From Dyella telluris (GTDB taxonomy: Bacteria; Pseudomonadota; Gammaproteobacteria; Xanthomonadales; Rhodanobacteraceae), in NCBI RefSeq assembly GCF_014297575.1, contig NZ_CP060412.1, positions 2,418,001-2,482,000 of the forward strand: a stretch of DNA of 64,000 nucleotides. Direction: 5' to 3'. Below, piece after piece: positions 21,801 through 29,244 of this stretch. Position 1 is the stretch's first letter, and each line of letters begins with the position of its first letter. Position numbers and translations under genes: made by a program. The notes below the pieces were generated by a model. The model had not been told where the DNA came from. It saw nothing but the letters and a program-made list of their open reading frames with translations, and did not search any database.

Positions 21801-21840
21801 CCCCCGCACTCTCAAGGTCACCGCAGGCATCAACTTCTAA
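18817..21840 (+). CDS. TonB-dependent receptor, Oar type (2)
   Basis: 1007-aa paralogue of the receptor at 14351, with the same order: signal peptide (MIIQTQKRKRLLAAAIGFAM...), regulatory-like beta-sandwich (YALVGLPPGTYQVSAG), plug with VSVSATTLQEVK and FLEFADTVPGMVF, and barrel ending TAGINF. ATG 18817 has GGGAGGGGAG at 18801-18810; an in-frame ATG at 18799 overlaps that site. Blocks such as GQNNSQGNPFPQLAI and AEYDQLSSAAVTAETKSGTN are shared, while the barrel loops diverge, which fits two receptors for related ligands. An operator-like palindrome overlaps codons 8-12. Confidence 0.92.
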   Translation: MIIQTQKRKRLLAAAIGFAMASAMPAISLAQSSDATIRGQGPVDTDVVAKNAATGATRRTHTDKGGSYALVGLPPGTYQVSAGPGTERTVTVTVASVFTLNLSAQQAAAAAPAAAANAKDLGPISVSATTLQEVKTSEVGTLVSLRQIDTTPAASRNFLEFADTVPGMVFTRDSNGNTSLRSGAQASSNINVYIDGVGQKNYVMPGGVTGQNNSQGNPFPQLAIAEYKVITSNYKAEYDQLSSAAVTAETKSGTNDFHGDVFGSYTNTRMRARTPAEDASGEKAQSHEKDYGFDFGGPILKDQAHFYIAYEGKEFNSPITVTPQGNSTLWPELPASAQKELGPTNLPFKENNWFGKVDWEPTDRDRIEVSGKYRDENAISGVGSNSTENAALNTRNTEKRFDIRWDHSTDSWFNRLQATYEDAVYNPSPIVLGYGASYTDYKNQNSTLLVDGASPLSFQNKGQKGPAISDDFTLNDVQWHGDHVIKMGVKFKSVKLTAQDAGDTNALYTYAVGPDGTESIPYKVQFGNPIPGQNPVATSRDKQFGTYIQDDWQVDDHWTFNLGVRWDYEETPSYLNYVTPAGVVAAINSQDPNAPAGQTYAQTLAKGGVNINDYISTGNNRHAQKNEIQPRIGFSNDLFGDEAHVIFGGWGRSYDRNLYESLQVEQTKSVLSQPTLLFNTPLSPCVPSATCLTWNPAYLGIPALQALVANSTAGKEVDLINNNLKSPYSDQLSIGMRNQVGEWNTSVAFVNIKSFNGIVYTLGNRYPNGAFWQGGSQPWSYGIPGYGSLIIGNNGLKTKTNQFLISAEKPYTADSHWSASFAYTYTNAVQNNDNQDPTDQYAFDFSTIHAYPFTGAAVAKHRLVSTGSLDGPWGFVFGAKLTLATPIPDLGLACYQTPTNQEVGSMNGGGCQSVSIHPPGTGKFLVGGKVFGYRDFDMQATKNFKVWGNLNGYVRIDLLNAFNWNNYKEYVENWNALSTGQRAVIYNSVGDITGYPRTLKVTAGINF
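18839..18850. promoter_or_regulatory. LacI-type palindrome at the start of receptor 2
   Basis: GTAAACGTTTAC, a perfect 12-bp palindrome, spans codons 8-12 (CGT AAA CGT TTA CTT) of the receptor, 22 bases after the ATG. TTA is a rare leucine codon in DNA of this composition, which suggests that the DNA sequence rather than the protein is conserved. A roadblock or repression site just inside the gene is plausible. Confidence 0.6.
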
Positions 21841-21874
21841 GTACACCCCGGCCATCTGGACGATGGCTTTTCAC

Positions 21875-21902
21875 GAGGCCCGCGTGTTGCGGGCCTCATC
21901 TT
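21875..21902 (+). terminator. Hairpin after TonB receptor 2
   Basis: GAGGCCCGC/GCGGGCCTC (21875-21883/21889-21897), 9 bp with a 5-base loop, followed by ATCTT. It may be a weak terminator or an mRNA 3' end attenuating expression of the downstream GH144-ABC genes. Confidence 0.5.
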
Positions 21903-21960
21903 TGAGAGCACGATCCGGCGCTGCGTGGCAGCACGGGTCAGGCCCTGAGGAAACCGTGAC

Positions 21961-23421
21961 ATGAGCAAGCGAACCATCCGTGCCGCACTGGTCGGCGCAC
22001 TGACCCTCGCGGTGGGCATGGCAACGGCGGCACCGGCCGCCTCAGCCGGCGACACGGCGACCCTGAAGTACAACGCCTTGCCGGCCGGGCAGCGCGCCGC
22101 CATCGACGAGCTGGAGCAGCGCACGTTCCAGTGGTTCTGGGACAGCGCCGACCCGAAGACGGGGCTGGTGCCCGATCACTGGCCGGCGGAATCGTTCGCC
22201 AGCATCGCCTCGGTAGGCTTCGCGCTGACCGCCTATGGCGTGGGCGTGGAGCGCGGCTACGTGACGCGCGATCAGGCGGTGGAACGCACCCTGGCTACGT
22301 TGAAGTTCTTCAACGAGGCCACGCAGAACGACAGCGAAGACGACGCCACCGGCAATCACGGTTTCTTCTACCACTTCCTCGACATGAAGACCGGCAAGCG
22401 CTACTCGCGCTGGGTGGAACTGTCGAGCGTGGATACCACGCTGCTGCTGGGTGGCGTGCTGTTCTCGCAGACCTATTACGACGGCCACAACGCGAAGGAA
22501 AAGCAGATCCGCGAGCTGGCCGATGCCATCTATCGCCGCGTCGACTGGACCTGGATGCAGCCCAAGGCGCCCCTGATCAGCATGGGCTGGACGCCGGGCG
22601 GCAAATTCATCCCCGCCAACTGGAAGGGCTACGACGAAGGCATGCTGGTCTACGTGCTGGCGATGGGCTCGCCCACGCACCCGGTGAGCGACGATGCGTG
22701 GCAGGCCTGGGCCAGCACCTATCCCAAGCAATGGGGTGAATTCCAGGGGCGAACCTTCCTCAACTTCGCGCCGCTGTTCGGCCACCAGTACAGCCAGACC
22801 TGGGTTGATTTCCGCGGCATCCGCGATGCCTGGAGCCGTGATCACAACACCGACTACTTCCAGAACAGCCGCGAAGCCACCTATGCGCAGCGCGCCTATG
22901 CCATCGCCAATCCCAACCACTGGGAGGGCTATGGCGAGAACATCTGGGGCCTGACCGCGTGCAATGGCCCCGGCGATGCGGTGGTGAAGCGCGACGATGG
23001 CAGCACGCGCGCCTTCTATGGCTACACCGCGCGTGGTGCCGGTCTGGACTACATCTCCGATGACGGTACCATCGCTCCTACGGCGGCAGGTGGCTCCATT
23101 GCCTTTGCACCGGAGATCGCGGTGCCTGCGCTGCTGGAAATGAAGAACAAGTATGGTGACGCCATCTATGGCAAATACGGCTTCGTGGATGCCTTCAATC
23201 CGAGCTACGGCACCGGCATGGCACCCAAGGAAGGACGCATCGTGCCGGGCATGGGCTGGGCCGACGACAAGCAGATCGGTATCGATCAGGGGCCTATCGT
23301 CTTGATGATCGAGAACTGGCGCAGCGGCTTTGTCTGGAACGTGATGCGCAGGAATCCGTATATCCGCAAGGGCCTGGAACGCGCCGGCTTTACCGGCGGC
23401 TGGCTGGAGCACACGAAGTAA
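21961..23421 (+). CDS. GH144-type glycoside hydrolase (Glycoamylase domain; endo-beta-1,2-glucanase family)
   Basis: 486 aa with a signal peptide (hydrophobic stretch LVGALTLAVGMATAAPAASA, cleavage near residue 28), so it acts outside the cytoplasm. The rest is one (alpha/alpha)-barrel-type domain beginning DELEQRTFQWFWDSADPKTGLVPDHW, with IASVGFALTAYGVGVERGYV, ELSSVDTTLLLGGVLFSQTYY, and the C-terminal PGMGWADDKQIGIDQGPIVLMIENWRSGF. This pattern is that of Pfam Glycoamylase proteins, which include the characterised GH144 endo-beta-1,2-glucanases. It is the first gene of a tight run with the ABC importer (3-base gap). Specificity for beta-1,2-glucan is inferred from the family and not proven here. 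Confidence 0.85.
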   Translation: MSKRTIRAALVGALTLAVGMATAAPAASAGDTATLKYNALPAGQRAAIDELEQRTFQWFWDSADPKTGLVPDHWPAESFASIASVGFALTAYGVGVERGYVTRDQAVERTLATLKFFNEATQNDSEDDATGNHGFFYHFLDMKTGKRYSRWVELSSVDTTLLLGGVLFSQTYYDGHNAKEKQIRELADAIYRRVDWTWMQPKAPLISMGWTPGGKFIPANWKGYDEGMLVYVLAMGSPTHPVSDDAWQAWASTYPKQWGEFQGRTFLNFAPLFGHQYSQTWVDFRGIRDAWSRDHNTDYFQNSREATYAQRAYAIANPNHWEGYGENIWGLTACNGPGDAVVKRDDGSTRAFYGYTARGAGLDYISDDGTIAPTAAGGSIAFAPEIAVPALLEMKNKYGDAIYGKYGFVDAFNPSYGTGMAPKEGRIVPGMGWADDKQIGIDQGPIVLMIENWRSGFVWNVMRRNPYIRKGLERAGFTGGWLEHTK

Positions 23422-23424
23422 CCC

Positions 23425-24723
23425 ATGCGCTGGCTGATACGCCCACCCGTTGCAACGGCATGCCGCCTGCTGGCGGCTGCCGCGCTGTTGCTGGCGGGTT
23501 GTTCCTCGTCGCAGGACCCGCAGACGCTCACTTTCTGGACCTTCGGCCGCGAAGGCGAAGCCGTGGTGAAACTGCTGCCGGCGTTCGAGCGCGAACATCC
23601 CGGCATTCACGTGAACGTGCAGCAGCTACCGCTGTCCGCGGCACACCAGAAGCTGCTCACCGCGTTCGCCGGCAACTCCACGCCGGACCTGTGCCAGCTG
23701 GGCAACACCTGGTTGCCCGAGTTCGTGGCGATCAAGGCGCTGGAGCCGCTGCAGCAGCGCGTGGCGGCATCCACGGCGGTGCAGCCGGATGACTACTTCG
23801 CGCACATCTGGTCCACCAACCTGATCGACGGCACGCTGTATGGCGTGCCCTGGTACGTGGATACGCGCCTGCTTTTCTACCGGCGCGATCTGCTCAAGGC
23901 AGCAGGTTTCGACGCCCCGCCGCGTGACTGGGCAGAGTGGCGCCGGATGCTGGCCGCGCTCAGCCATCCCGATCGCGGTACCTACGGCATCCTGCTGCCC
24001 ACCAACGAGTACGAGCAGCTGATGTCGCTGGCGCTGCAGCAATCTGAGCCGATGCTGCGCGATGGCGGGCGCTATGGCAATTTCCGCAGCCCCGGCTTCA
24101 AGCGCGCGCTCAGCTTCTATGTCGATACCTTCCGCCTGCGCCAGGCGCCGGCGATCACCGCCGTGGAAGCGGGTAATCCGTGGGAAGAGTTTGGCCGCGG
24201 CGTGTATGCCTTCTATTTCTCCGGTCCGTGGAACATCGGCGAGTTTCGCCAGCGCCTGCCGGCCAACCGCGAGAACGAATGGGCCACGGCACCGCTGCCC
24301 GGTCCTGACGGCGGCGTGGCCGGTGCGGCGGGTGGCGCGAGCCTGGTGGTGTTCCGTCGCTCCACGCACAAGGACCAGGCCTGGGCGCTGATCGAATACC
24401 TGTCCCGTCCCGACGTGCAGCAGCGTTTCTACGACCTGCTCGGCGACATGCCCGCACGACGCAGTGCATGGGATGGCGGCAGCCTGCGCACCGATCCGAA
24501 GGTGCAGGCGTTCCGCCAGCAACTGGAAAACGTCAAGGCGACGCCGCCCGTGCCGGAGTGGGAACAGATCGCCAACGAGATGCAGCTGGTGGCCGCGCAG
24601 GCGGTGGCCGGCGAACTGAGTGTGGATGAGGCCGCAGCGGAGATGGATCGCCGCGCGGACCGCATTCTGGAGAAGCGTCGCTGGGTGCTCGATCACTCGC
24701 GCGCCACGGAGGCAGCACCATGA
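23425..24723 (+). CDS. ABC sugar importer, substrate-binding lipoprotein
   Basis: 432 aa. The signal peptide ends in the lipobox LLAGC (Cys at about residue 26), so the protein is anchored in the periplasm. The mature part is a family 1 (MalE/UgpB-like) solute-binding protein: LTFWTFGREGEAVVKLLPAFEREHPGI at the start, then GTLYGVPWYVDTRLLFYRRDLLKAAGF, and WALIEYLSRPDVQQRFYDLLGDMPARRSAW near the end. It starts 3 bases after GH144 and its stop overlaps the first permease. The ligand is presumably the oligosaccharide released by the GH144 enzyme. Confidence 0.93.
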   Translation: MRWLIRPPVATACRLLAAAALLLAGCSSSQDPQTLTFWTFGREGEAVVKLLPAFEREHPGIHVNVQQLPLSAAHQKLLTAFAGNSTPDLCQLGNTWLPEFVAIKALEPLQQRVAASTAVQPDDYFAHIWSTNLIDGTLYGVPWYVDTRLLFYRRDLLKAAGFDAPPRDWAEWRRMLAALSHPDRGTYGILLPTNEYEQLMSLALQQSEPMLRDGGRYGNFRSPGFKRALSFYVDTFRLRQAPAITAVEAGNPWEEFGRGVYAFYFSGPWNIGEFRQRLPANRENEWATAPLPGPDGGVAGAAGGASLVVFRRSTHKDQAWALIEYLSRPDVQQRFYDLLGDMPARRSAWDGGSLRTDPKVQAFRQQLENVKATPPVPEWEQIANEMQLVAAQAVAGELSVDEAAAEMDRRADRILEKRRWVLDHSRATEAAP

Positions 24724-25598
24724 AGCGACCATCCGCCGCGTGGTGGTTCCTCGCACCCGCCATGCTCGTGCTCGGCGTGTTTTTCCTCTTGCCGGTGGTG
24801 GCGGCGCTGGCGCTCAGCCTCACCGACTATGACCTCTACGCGCTGGCCGATATCCGCCACCTGCGCTTCGTCGCGCTGCACAACTACTGGGACCTGCTGC
24901 ACCAGCCGGCATTCTGGTCGGCACTCGGGCATACGCTGACCTTCGTGGTGGTGGGCGTGCCGTTGTCCATCATGGTGTCGCTGGGCATGGCGCTGCTGCT
25001 CAACTCGCCGCTGGTGCGCTGCAAGAGCTTCTTCCGCACCGCACTGTTCGCGCCGGTGGTGACCACCGTGGTGGCCGTGGCGGTGGTGTGGCGCTACATC
25101 CTCAACACCAAGTACGGCTGGCTCAATTACGTGCTGGGCCTGGTAGGCATCCATCCGGTGGACTGGCTGGGCGATCCGCACTGGGCGATGCCATCGATCA
25201 TCCTGTTCGCCGTGTGGAAGAACTTCGGCTACAACATGATCATCCTGCTGGCGGGCCTGCAGGCCATTCCGGCCGATCTCTACGAGGCGGCACGCATCGA
25301 TGGCGCCTCGGCGCCGCAGCAGTTCCGCCACATCACCCTGCCCATGCTGGGTCCCACCCTGCTGATGGTGGCCATCCTCACCGTATCGGGTTATTTCCAG
25401 CTGTTTGCCGAGCCCTATGTGATGACCGAAGGCGGCCCGCTGCAGAGCACCACCAGCGTGCTCTACCTGATGTACAACGAAGGCTTCAAATGGTGGAACT
25501 TCGGCATGGCTTCGGCCGTGGCGTTCCTGTTGTTCGTGATCATGTTCGCCGTCACTGCGCTCATGCTGCGGCTGGGCCGGCGCGGAGCCACGGCATGA
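24720..25598 (+). CDS. ABC sugar importer permease, MalF/UgpA type
   Basis: 292-aa inner-membrane protein with six predicted transmembrane segments; the first is WWFLAPAMLVLGVFFLLPVVAAL. It has the EAA loop that contacts the ATPase: LYEAARIDGASAPQQFRHITLPML. The ATG overlaps the stop of the binding-protein gene and its own stop overlaps the next permease, so the three are translationally coupled. Confidence 0.95.
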   Translation: MKRPSAAWWFLAPAMLVLGVFFLLPVVAALALSLTDYDLYALADIRHLRFVALHNYWDLLHQPAFWSALGHTLTFVVVGVPLSIMVSLGMALLLNSPLVRCKSFFRTALFAPVVTTVVAVAVVWRYILNTKYGWLNYVLGLVGIHPVDWLGDPHWAMPSIILFAVWKNFGYNMIILLAGLQAIPADLYEAARIDGASAPQQFRHITLPMLGPTLLMVAILTVSGYFQLFAEPYVMTEGGPLQSTTSVLYLMYNEGFKWWNFGMASAVAFLLFVIMFAVTALMLRLGRRGATA

Positions 25599-26416
25599 GC
25601 CCCCGCATTGCCAAGGCGCTCGTTCACGGCCTGCTGATCGGTGCCGTGCTGGTGGCCGTGTTTCCGCTGCTGTGGATGCTGTCGGTGTCTTTCATGCACC
25701 CCGGCGAAGCCGGCAGCCTGCCGCCGCCGCTGCTGCCGTCGCATCCCACGTGGAACAACTACCAGGCGTTGTTCGTGCGCGCGGGCGTGGGTCGCTACCT
25801 GTTCAACAGCCTGGCGATTTCCACCGCCATCACCGTGCTGTCGCTGGCCTTCAACCTGATGGCGGGCTATGCCTTCGCCAAGCTGCGCTTCGCCGGCCGC
25901 GAGCGCCTGTTCCGCGGGCTGCTCGGCATGCTGGTGATCCCCGCACAGGTGGCCATGCTGCCGCTGTTCCTCACGCTCAAGTACATGGGCCTGGTGAACA
26001 GCTATGCCGCCGTGGTGCTGCCGGCAGCGGCCACGGCGTTCGGCATCTTCCTGGTGCGCCAGTACGCGCGCGGCATTCCCGATGAACTGCTGGAAGCGGC
26101 GCGCATCGATGGCGCCAGCGAGTGGCGCATCTTCGGCCAGATCGTTTTGCCGCTGCTCAAGCCCATCATGGTGACGCTCGCCATCTTCACCTTCCTCACC
26201 GCATGGAACGACTTCATGTGGCCACTGATCGCACTGACCGGCCAGGAGCATTACACGCTGCCGCTCGGCCTGGCTTCGCTCGCACGCGAGCACGCGCAAG
26301 ACAGCGAGCTGATGATGGCCGGCTCGGTGGTGACGGTGATTCCCGTGCTGGCGCTGTTTCTCGCCATGCAGCGCTACTACATCGAGGGGTTGTTGCTGGG
26401 TAGCGTGAAGGGTTGA
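25595..26416 (+). CDS. ABC sugar importer permease, MalG/UgpE type
   Basis: 273-aa second permease of the importer, starting at ATG 25595 inside the previous stop (ATGA). It has six predicted transmembrane helices, and the EAA motif is LLEAARIDGASEWRIFGQIVLPLLKP. The frame stays open far upstream, but that part is antiframe to malF and not coding. It converges with the ATPase gene, leaving 8 bases between stops. Confidence 0.95.
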   Translation: MSPRIAKALVHGLLIGAVLVAVFPLLWMLSVSFMHPGEAGSLPPPLLPSHPTWNNYQALFVRAGVGRYLFNSLAISTAITVLSLAFNLMAGYAFAKLRFAGRERLFRGLLGMLVIPAQVAMLPLFLTLKYMGLVNSYAAVVLPAAATAFGIFLVRQYARGIPDELLEAARIDGASEWRIFGQIVLPLLKPIMVTLAIFTFLTAWNDFMWPLIALTGQEHYTLPLGLASLAREHAQDSELMMAGSVVTVIPVLALFLAMQRYYIEGLLLGSVKG

Positions 26417-26424
26417 TGACCTGT

Positions 26425-27516
26425 TCAGGCCAGTCGCGTACCGGTAGCGGGATCGAACATATGCAGACGATCAAGCGCGAGCTCGAAATGCATGAGCTCG
26501 CCTGCCTTCGGTAGCGAACGTGGCGGCACCCGAGACACCAGCGTCTGCTCACCGTGTCGCAGGTTTAGAAAGATTTCGTTGCCCACGGGTTCGGTCACTT
26601 CGAGCGTGGCGTTGAGTGTCGCGTTCGCTTCGCCGGTGGGGCGCAGGTCTTCGGGGCGCACACCGAGCACGATCTCGCGGTCGATCCAGGGCAACAGTTC
26701 AGGTGACTGGCTTTCCAGCGCGCCAAGTCGCACGTCACCTTGCGCCGTCTCCAGGTACCAGCCATCGCCATGGCGCAGCGGGCCACGCAGCAGGTTCATG
26801 CCCGGCGAGCCGAGGAAGCCTGCCACGAACAGGTTGGCCGGCTTTTCGTACAGCGCCATCGGCGTGTCGATCTGCTGGATCTGTCCGCCGTTGAGCACCA
26901 CGATGCGCTGGCCCAGCGTCATGGCTTCGACCTGGTCGTGGGTCACGTAGATCATGGTGGCGCCGAGCTGGCGGTGCAGTCGTGCGATCTCCACGCGCAT
27001 CGACAGGCGCAGCTTGGCGTCAAGGTTGGAGAGGGGTTCGTCGAGCAGGAACACCTTGGGTTCGCGCACCAGGGCCCGGCCCAGGGCGACGCGCTGGCGC
27101 TGGCCGCCGGAGAGGGCGGCGGGCAGGGAATCCAGGCGATGCTCCAGCTCCAGCTGCTTTGCCGCTTCGGCAATGCGCTGGTCGATCTCGGCCTTCGACT
27201 TGCCGCGCAGGCGTAGCCCGAAGGCGAGGTTTTCCGCCACGGTCATGTGCGGGTAGAGCGCGTAGTTCTGGAACACCATGGCGATGTCGCGATCTTTCGG
27301 CGACACCTCGTTCACCACGCGGTCGCCGATGCTCAGCGTGCCGGAGGAGATGGTTTCCAGGCCGGCGATCATGCGCAGCAGGGTGGTCTTGCCGCAGCCG
27401 GACGGGCCGACCAGTACCAGCAGTTCGCCATCGGCGATCTCAAACGTGGCCTCCGCCACGCCGACGTGCCCGTTGGGATAGACCTTGCTGACGCGATCCA
27501 GACTTACCCTTGCCAT
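26425..27516 (-). CDS. ABC sugar importer ATPase, MalK/UgpC/MsmX type
   Basis: 363 aa. Walker A GPSGCGKTT (about residues 38-46), Q-loop VFQNYALYPHMTVAEN, signature LSGGQRQRVALGRAL, Walker B VFLLDEPLSNLD and switch His (YVTHDQ) are all intact. A C-terminal MalK-type OB regulatory domain follows (about 240-363; VLGVRPEDLRP). The start is ATG 27516 with GAGAGG upstream; an in-frame ATG at 27588 lies in the promoter region. It is on the strand opposite its permeases and divergent from the GH1 gene, sharing a 146-bp spacer with a LacI-type operator. Such ATPases often serve several importers. Confidence 0.94.
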   Translation of the reverse strand: MARVSLDRVSKVYPNGHVGVAEATFEIADGELLVLVGPSGCGKTTLLRMIAGLETISSGTLSIGDRVVNEVSPKDRDIAMVFQNYALYPHMTVAENLAFGLRLRGKSKAEIDQRIAEAAKQLELEHRLDSLPAALSGGQRQRVALGRALVREPKVFLLDEPLSNLDAKLRLSMRVEIARLHRQLGATMIYVTHDQVEAMTLGQRIVVLNGGQIQQIDTPMALYEKPANLFVAGFLGSPGMNLLRGPLRHGDGWYLETAQGDVRLGALESQSPELLPWIDREIVLGVRPEDLRPTGEANATLNATLEVTEPVGNEIFLNLRHGEQTLVSRVPPRSLPKAGELMHFELALDRLHMFDPATGTRLA

Positions 27517-27616
27517 CAACGCCTCTCGCTGTGTTGCGCCGATGGCTGACCGGGCCACCGTAACGGAATGTGGACGCCCCCGCTGCACATCCGGGTCGCG
27601 CTACGCTATTCTCAGC

Positions 27617-27632
27617 ATGTAATCGTTTACAT
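27617..27632. promoter_or_regulatory. LacI-type operator between ATPase and GH1 genes
   Basis: ATGTAATCGTTTACAT has 6-bp arms (ATGTAA/TTACAT) round TCGT. It resembles the TGTAAACGTTTACA palindromes at the LacI genes, 31 bases upstream of the GH1 ATG and about 100 bases from the divergent ATPase start. It links these genes to the same regulators. Confidence 0.7.
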
Positions 27633-27662
27633 CAAGCTGCGTCAAGCCATAGGGACCCCGTA

Positions 27663-29015
27663 ATGACCCAGAGCCTTCGCTTTCCCCCGGACTTTCACTG
27701 GGGCGCCGCGACCTCGGCCTACCAGATCGAAGGGTCTCCCCTGGCCGATGGCGCGGGCCCCAGCATCTGGGAGCGCTTTGCCCATACGCCGGGCATGATG
27801 GCCAACAACGACAACGGCGACATTGCCTGCGATCACTACCGTCGCTACAAGGACGATGTGCAGCTCATGCGCGCGCTCGGCCTGCAGGGCTATCGCTTCA
27901 GCATTGCCTGGTCGCGCGTGTTGCCCGAAGGCACCGGCCGCATCAACCAGAAGGGCGTGGATTTCTATTCGCGCCTGGTCGACGAGTTGCTGGAGAACGG
28001 CATCGCGCCGAACGCCACGCTGTTCCACTGGGATCTTCCGGCCGCGCTGGACGATCGCGGCGGCTGGCTCAACCGCGACAGTGCGCACTGGTTCGCCGAA
28101 TACGCCGGTGTGATGTTCAAGGCGCTGGATGACCGCGTGAAGCTGTGGTCCACGCTCAACGAGCCGTGGGTGGTCACCGATGGCGGTTACCTGCATGGCA
28201 CGCTCGCGCCGGGCCATCGCAGCAAGTACGAAGCGCCCATTGCCACCCACAACCTGATGCGCGCCAGCGGCGCCGGCATCCAGGCCTATCGCGCGCTGGG
28301 CAAGCACCAGATCGGCGTGGTGTTCAACATCGAGCCGAAGTACCCGGCGAGCAACAGCCCGGAAGACATCGCCGCGACCAAGCGCGCGCATGCCTACATG
28401 AACGAGCAGTTCGCCGATGCGGCGCTGCTGGGCAGCTATCCGCCGGAGCTGAAGGAAATCTTCGGACCGGCGTGGCCGGATTTTCCGGAAGACGATTTCA
28501 AGCTGACCAAGCAGCCGGTGGATTTCGTCGGCCTCAATTACTACACGCGCGCTGTGGTGAAGAACAATCCGGACGCCTATCCGCTGAAGGCCTCGCCGGT
28601 GCGCCAGCCCAACGTCACCCACACGGAGACGGGCTGGGAAGTGTTCGAGCAGGCCTTTACCGACATGCTCACCTGGTTCAAGGGGCGCTACGGCGACATC
28701 CCGCTCTATGTCACCGAGAACGGTTCGGCGTTCTATGACCCGCCGGTGGCCGAGGGCGACGTGGTGGAAGATCCGCTGCGCACCAGCTATCTGCGCAAGC
28801 ACCTCAAGGCCATGCACCATGCCATCGAGCTGGGCGTGAACCTCAAGGGTTATTACGCCTGGTCGCTGCTGGACAACCTGGAATGGTCGCTGGGCTTCGC
28901 CAAGCGCTTTGGCCTGTATCACGTGGATTTCGCTACGCAGAAGCGCACGCCCAAGGCGACGGCGAAGCTGTACGCGCAGGTGATCGAGAGCAACGGCGCG
29001 GTGCTGGACGATTGA
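27663..29015 (+). CDS. GH1 beta-glucosidase
   Basis: 450 aa, the normal length of a bacterial GH1 enzyme, with no signal peptide, hence cytoplasmic. N-terminal family signature FHWGAATSAYQIEGS; catalytic acid/base Glu in STLNEPWV (about 165); nucleophile Glu in LYVTENGSAF (about 355); sugar-site residues in WSLLDNLEWSLGFAKRFGLYHV. The start is ATG 27663 with AGGGA upstream; the longer open frame begins inside the ATPase promoter region. It would hydrolyse imported beta-gluco-oligosaccharides to glucose, completing the pathway started by the exported GH144 enzyme. Confidence 0.95.
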   Translation: MTQSLRFPPDFHWGAATSAYQIEGSPLADGAGPSIWERFAHTPGMMANNDNGDIACDHYRRYKDDVQLMRALGLQGYRFSIAWSRVLPEGTGRINQKGVDFYSRLVDELLENGIAPNATLFHWDLPAALDDRGGWLNRDSAHWFAEYAGVMFKALDDRVKLWSTLNEPWVVTDGGYLHGTLAPGHRSKYEAPIATHNLMRASGAGIQAYRALGKHQIGVVFNIEPKYPASNSPEDIAATKRAHAYMNEQFADAALLGSYPPELKEIFGPAWPDFPEDDFKLTKQPVDFVGLNYYTRAVVKNNPDAYPLKASPVRQPNVTHTETGWEVFEQAFTDMLTWFKGRYGDIPLYVTENGSAFYDPPVAEGDVVEDPLRTSYLRKHLKAMHHAIELGVNLKGYYAWSLLDNLEWSLGFAKRFGLYHVDFATQKRTPKATAKLYAQVIESNGAVLDD

Positions 29016-29068
29016 TTGAGGGCGGTGGAGGTTTGCGTGCTCTAAACGCACCCTCAACGTACCCGTCC

Positions 29069-29172
29069 CCTCACCGTCATCCCGGCGAAGGCCGGGATCC
29101 AGCGACTTTGCTCTGGACCTCGGAAAAAACGAAAGTCACTGGATCCCGGCCTTCGCCGGGATGACGGTGAGG
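29069..29172. repeat. Paired-hairpin REP-like element (perfect 34-bp arms)
   Basis: CCTCACCGTCATCCCGGCG... at 29069-29102 is the exact reverse complement of 29139-29172, and each arm folds on its own (ATCCCGGC-GAAG-GCCGGGAT). Same family as 1964-2052. It fills the gap between the GH1 and thrC stop codons and may act as a bidirectional transcript end. Confidence 0.85.
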
Positions 29173-29244
29173 GTTGGTTGACGGTGAGGGTTGAACGACC
29201 GCGACGAGAGCGTCCTAGCTGAAGCCTTGGTCGGCGATTCGCCG

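Noticed and set aside
21961..23421. Classical glucoamylase (GH15) or cellobiose phosphorylase
   Set aside because: The sequence has the Glycoamylase/GH144 blocks (QWFWDSADP, WADDKQIGIDQGP) and not GH15 or GH94 signatures, and the neighbours are beta-glucoside genes.
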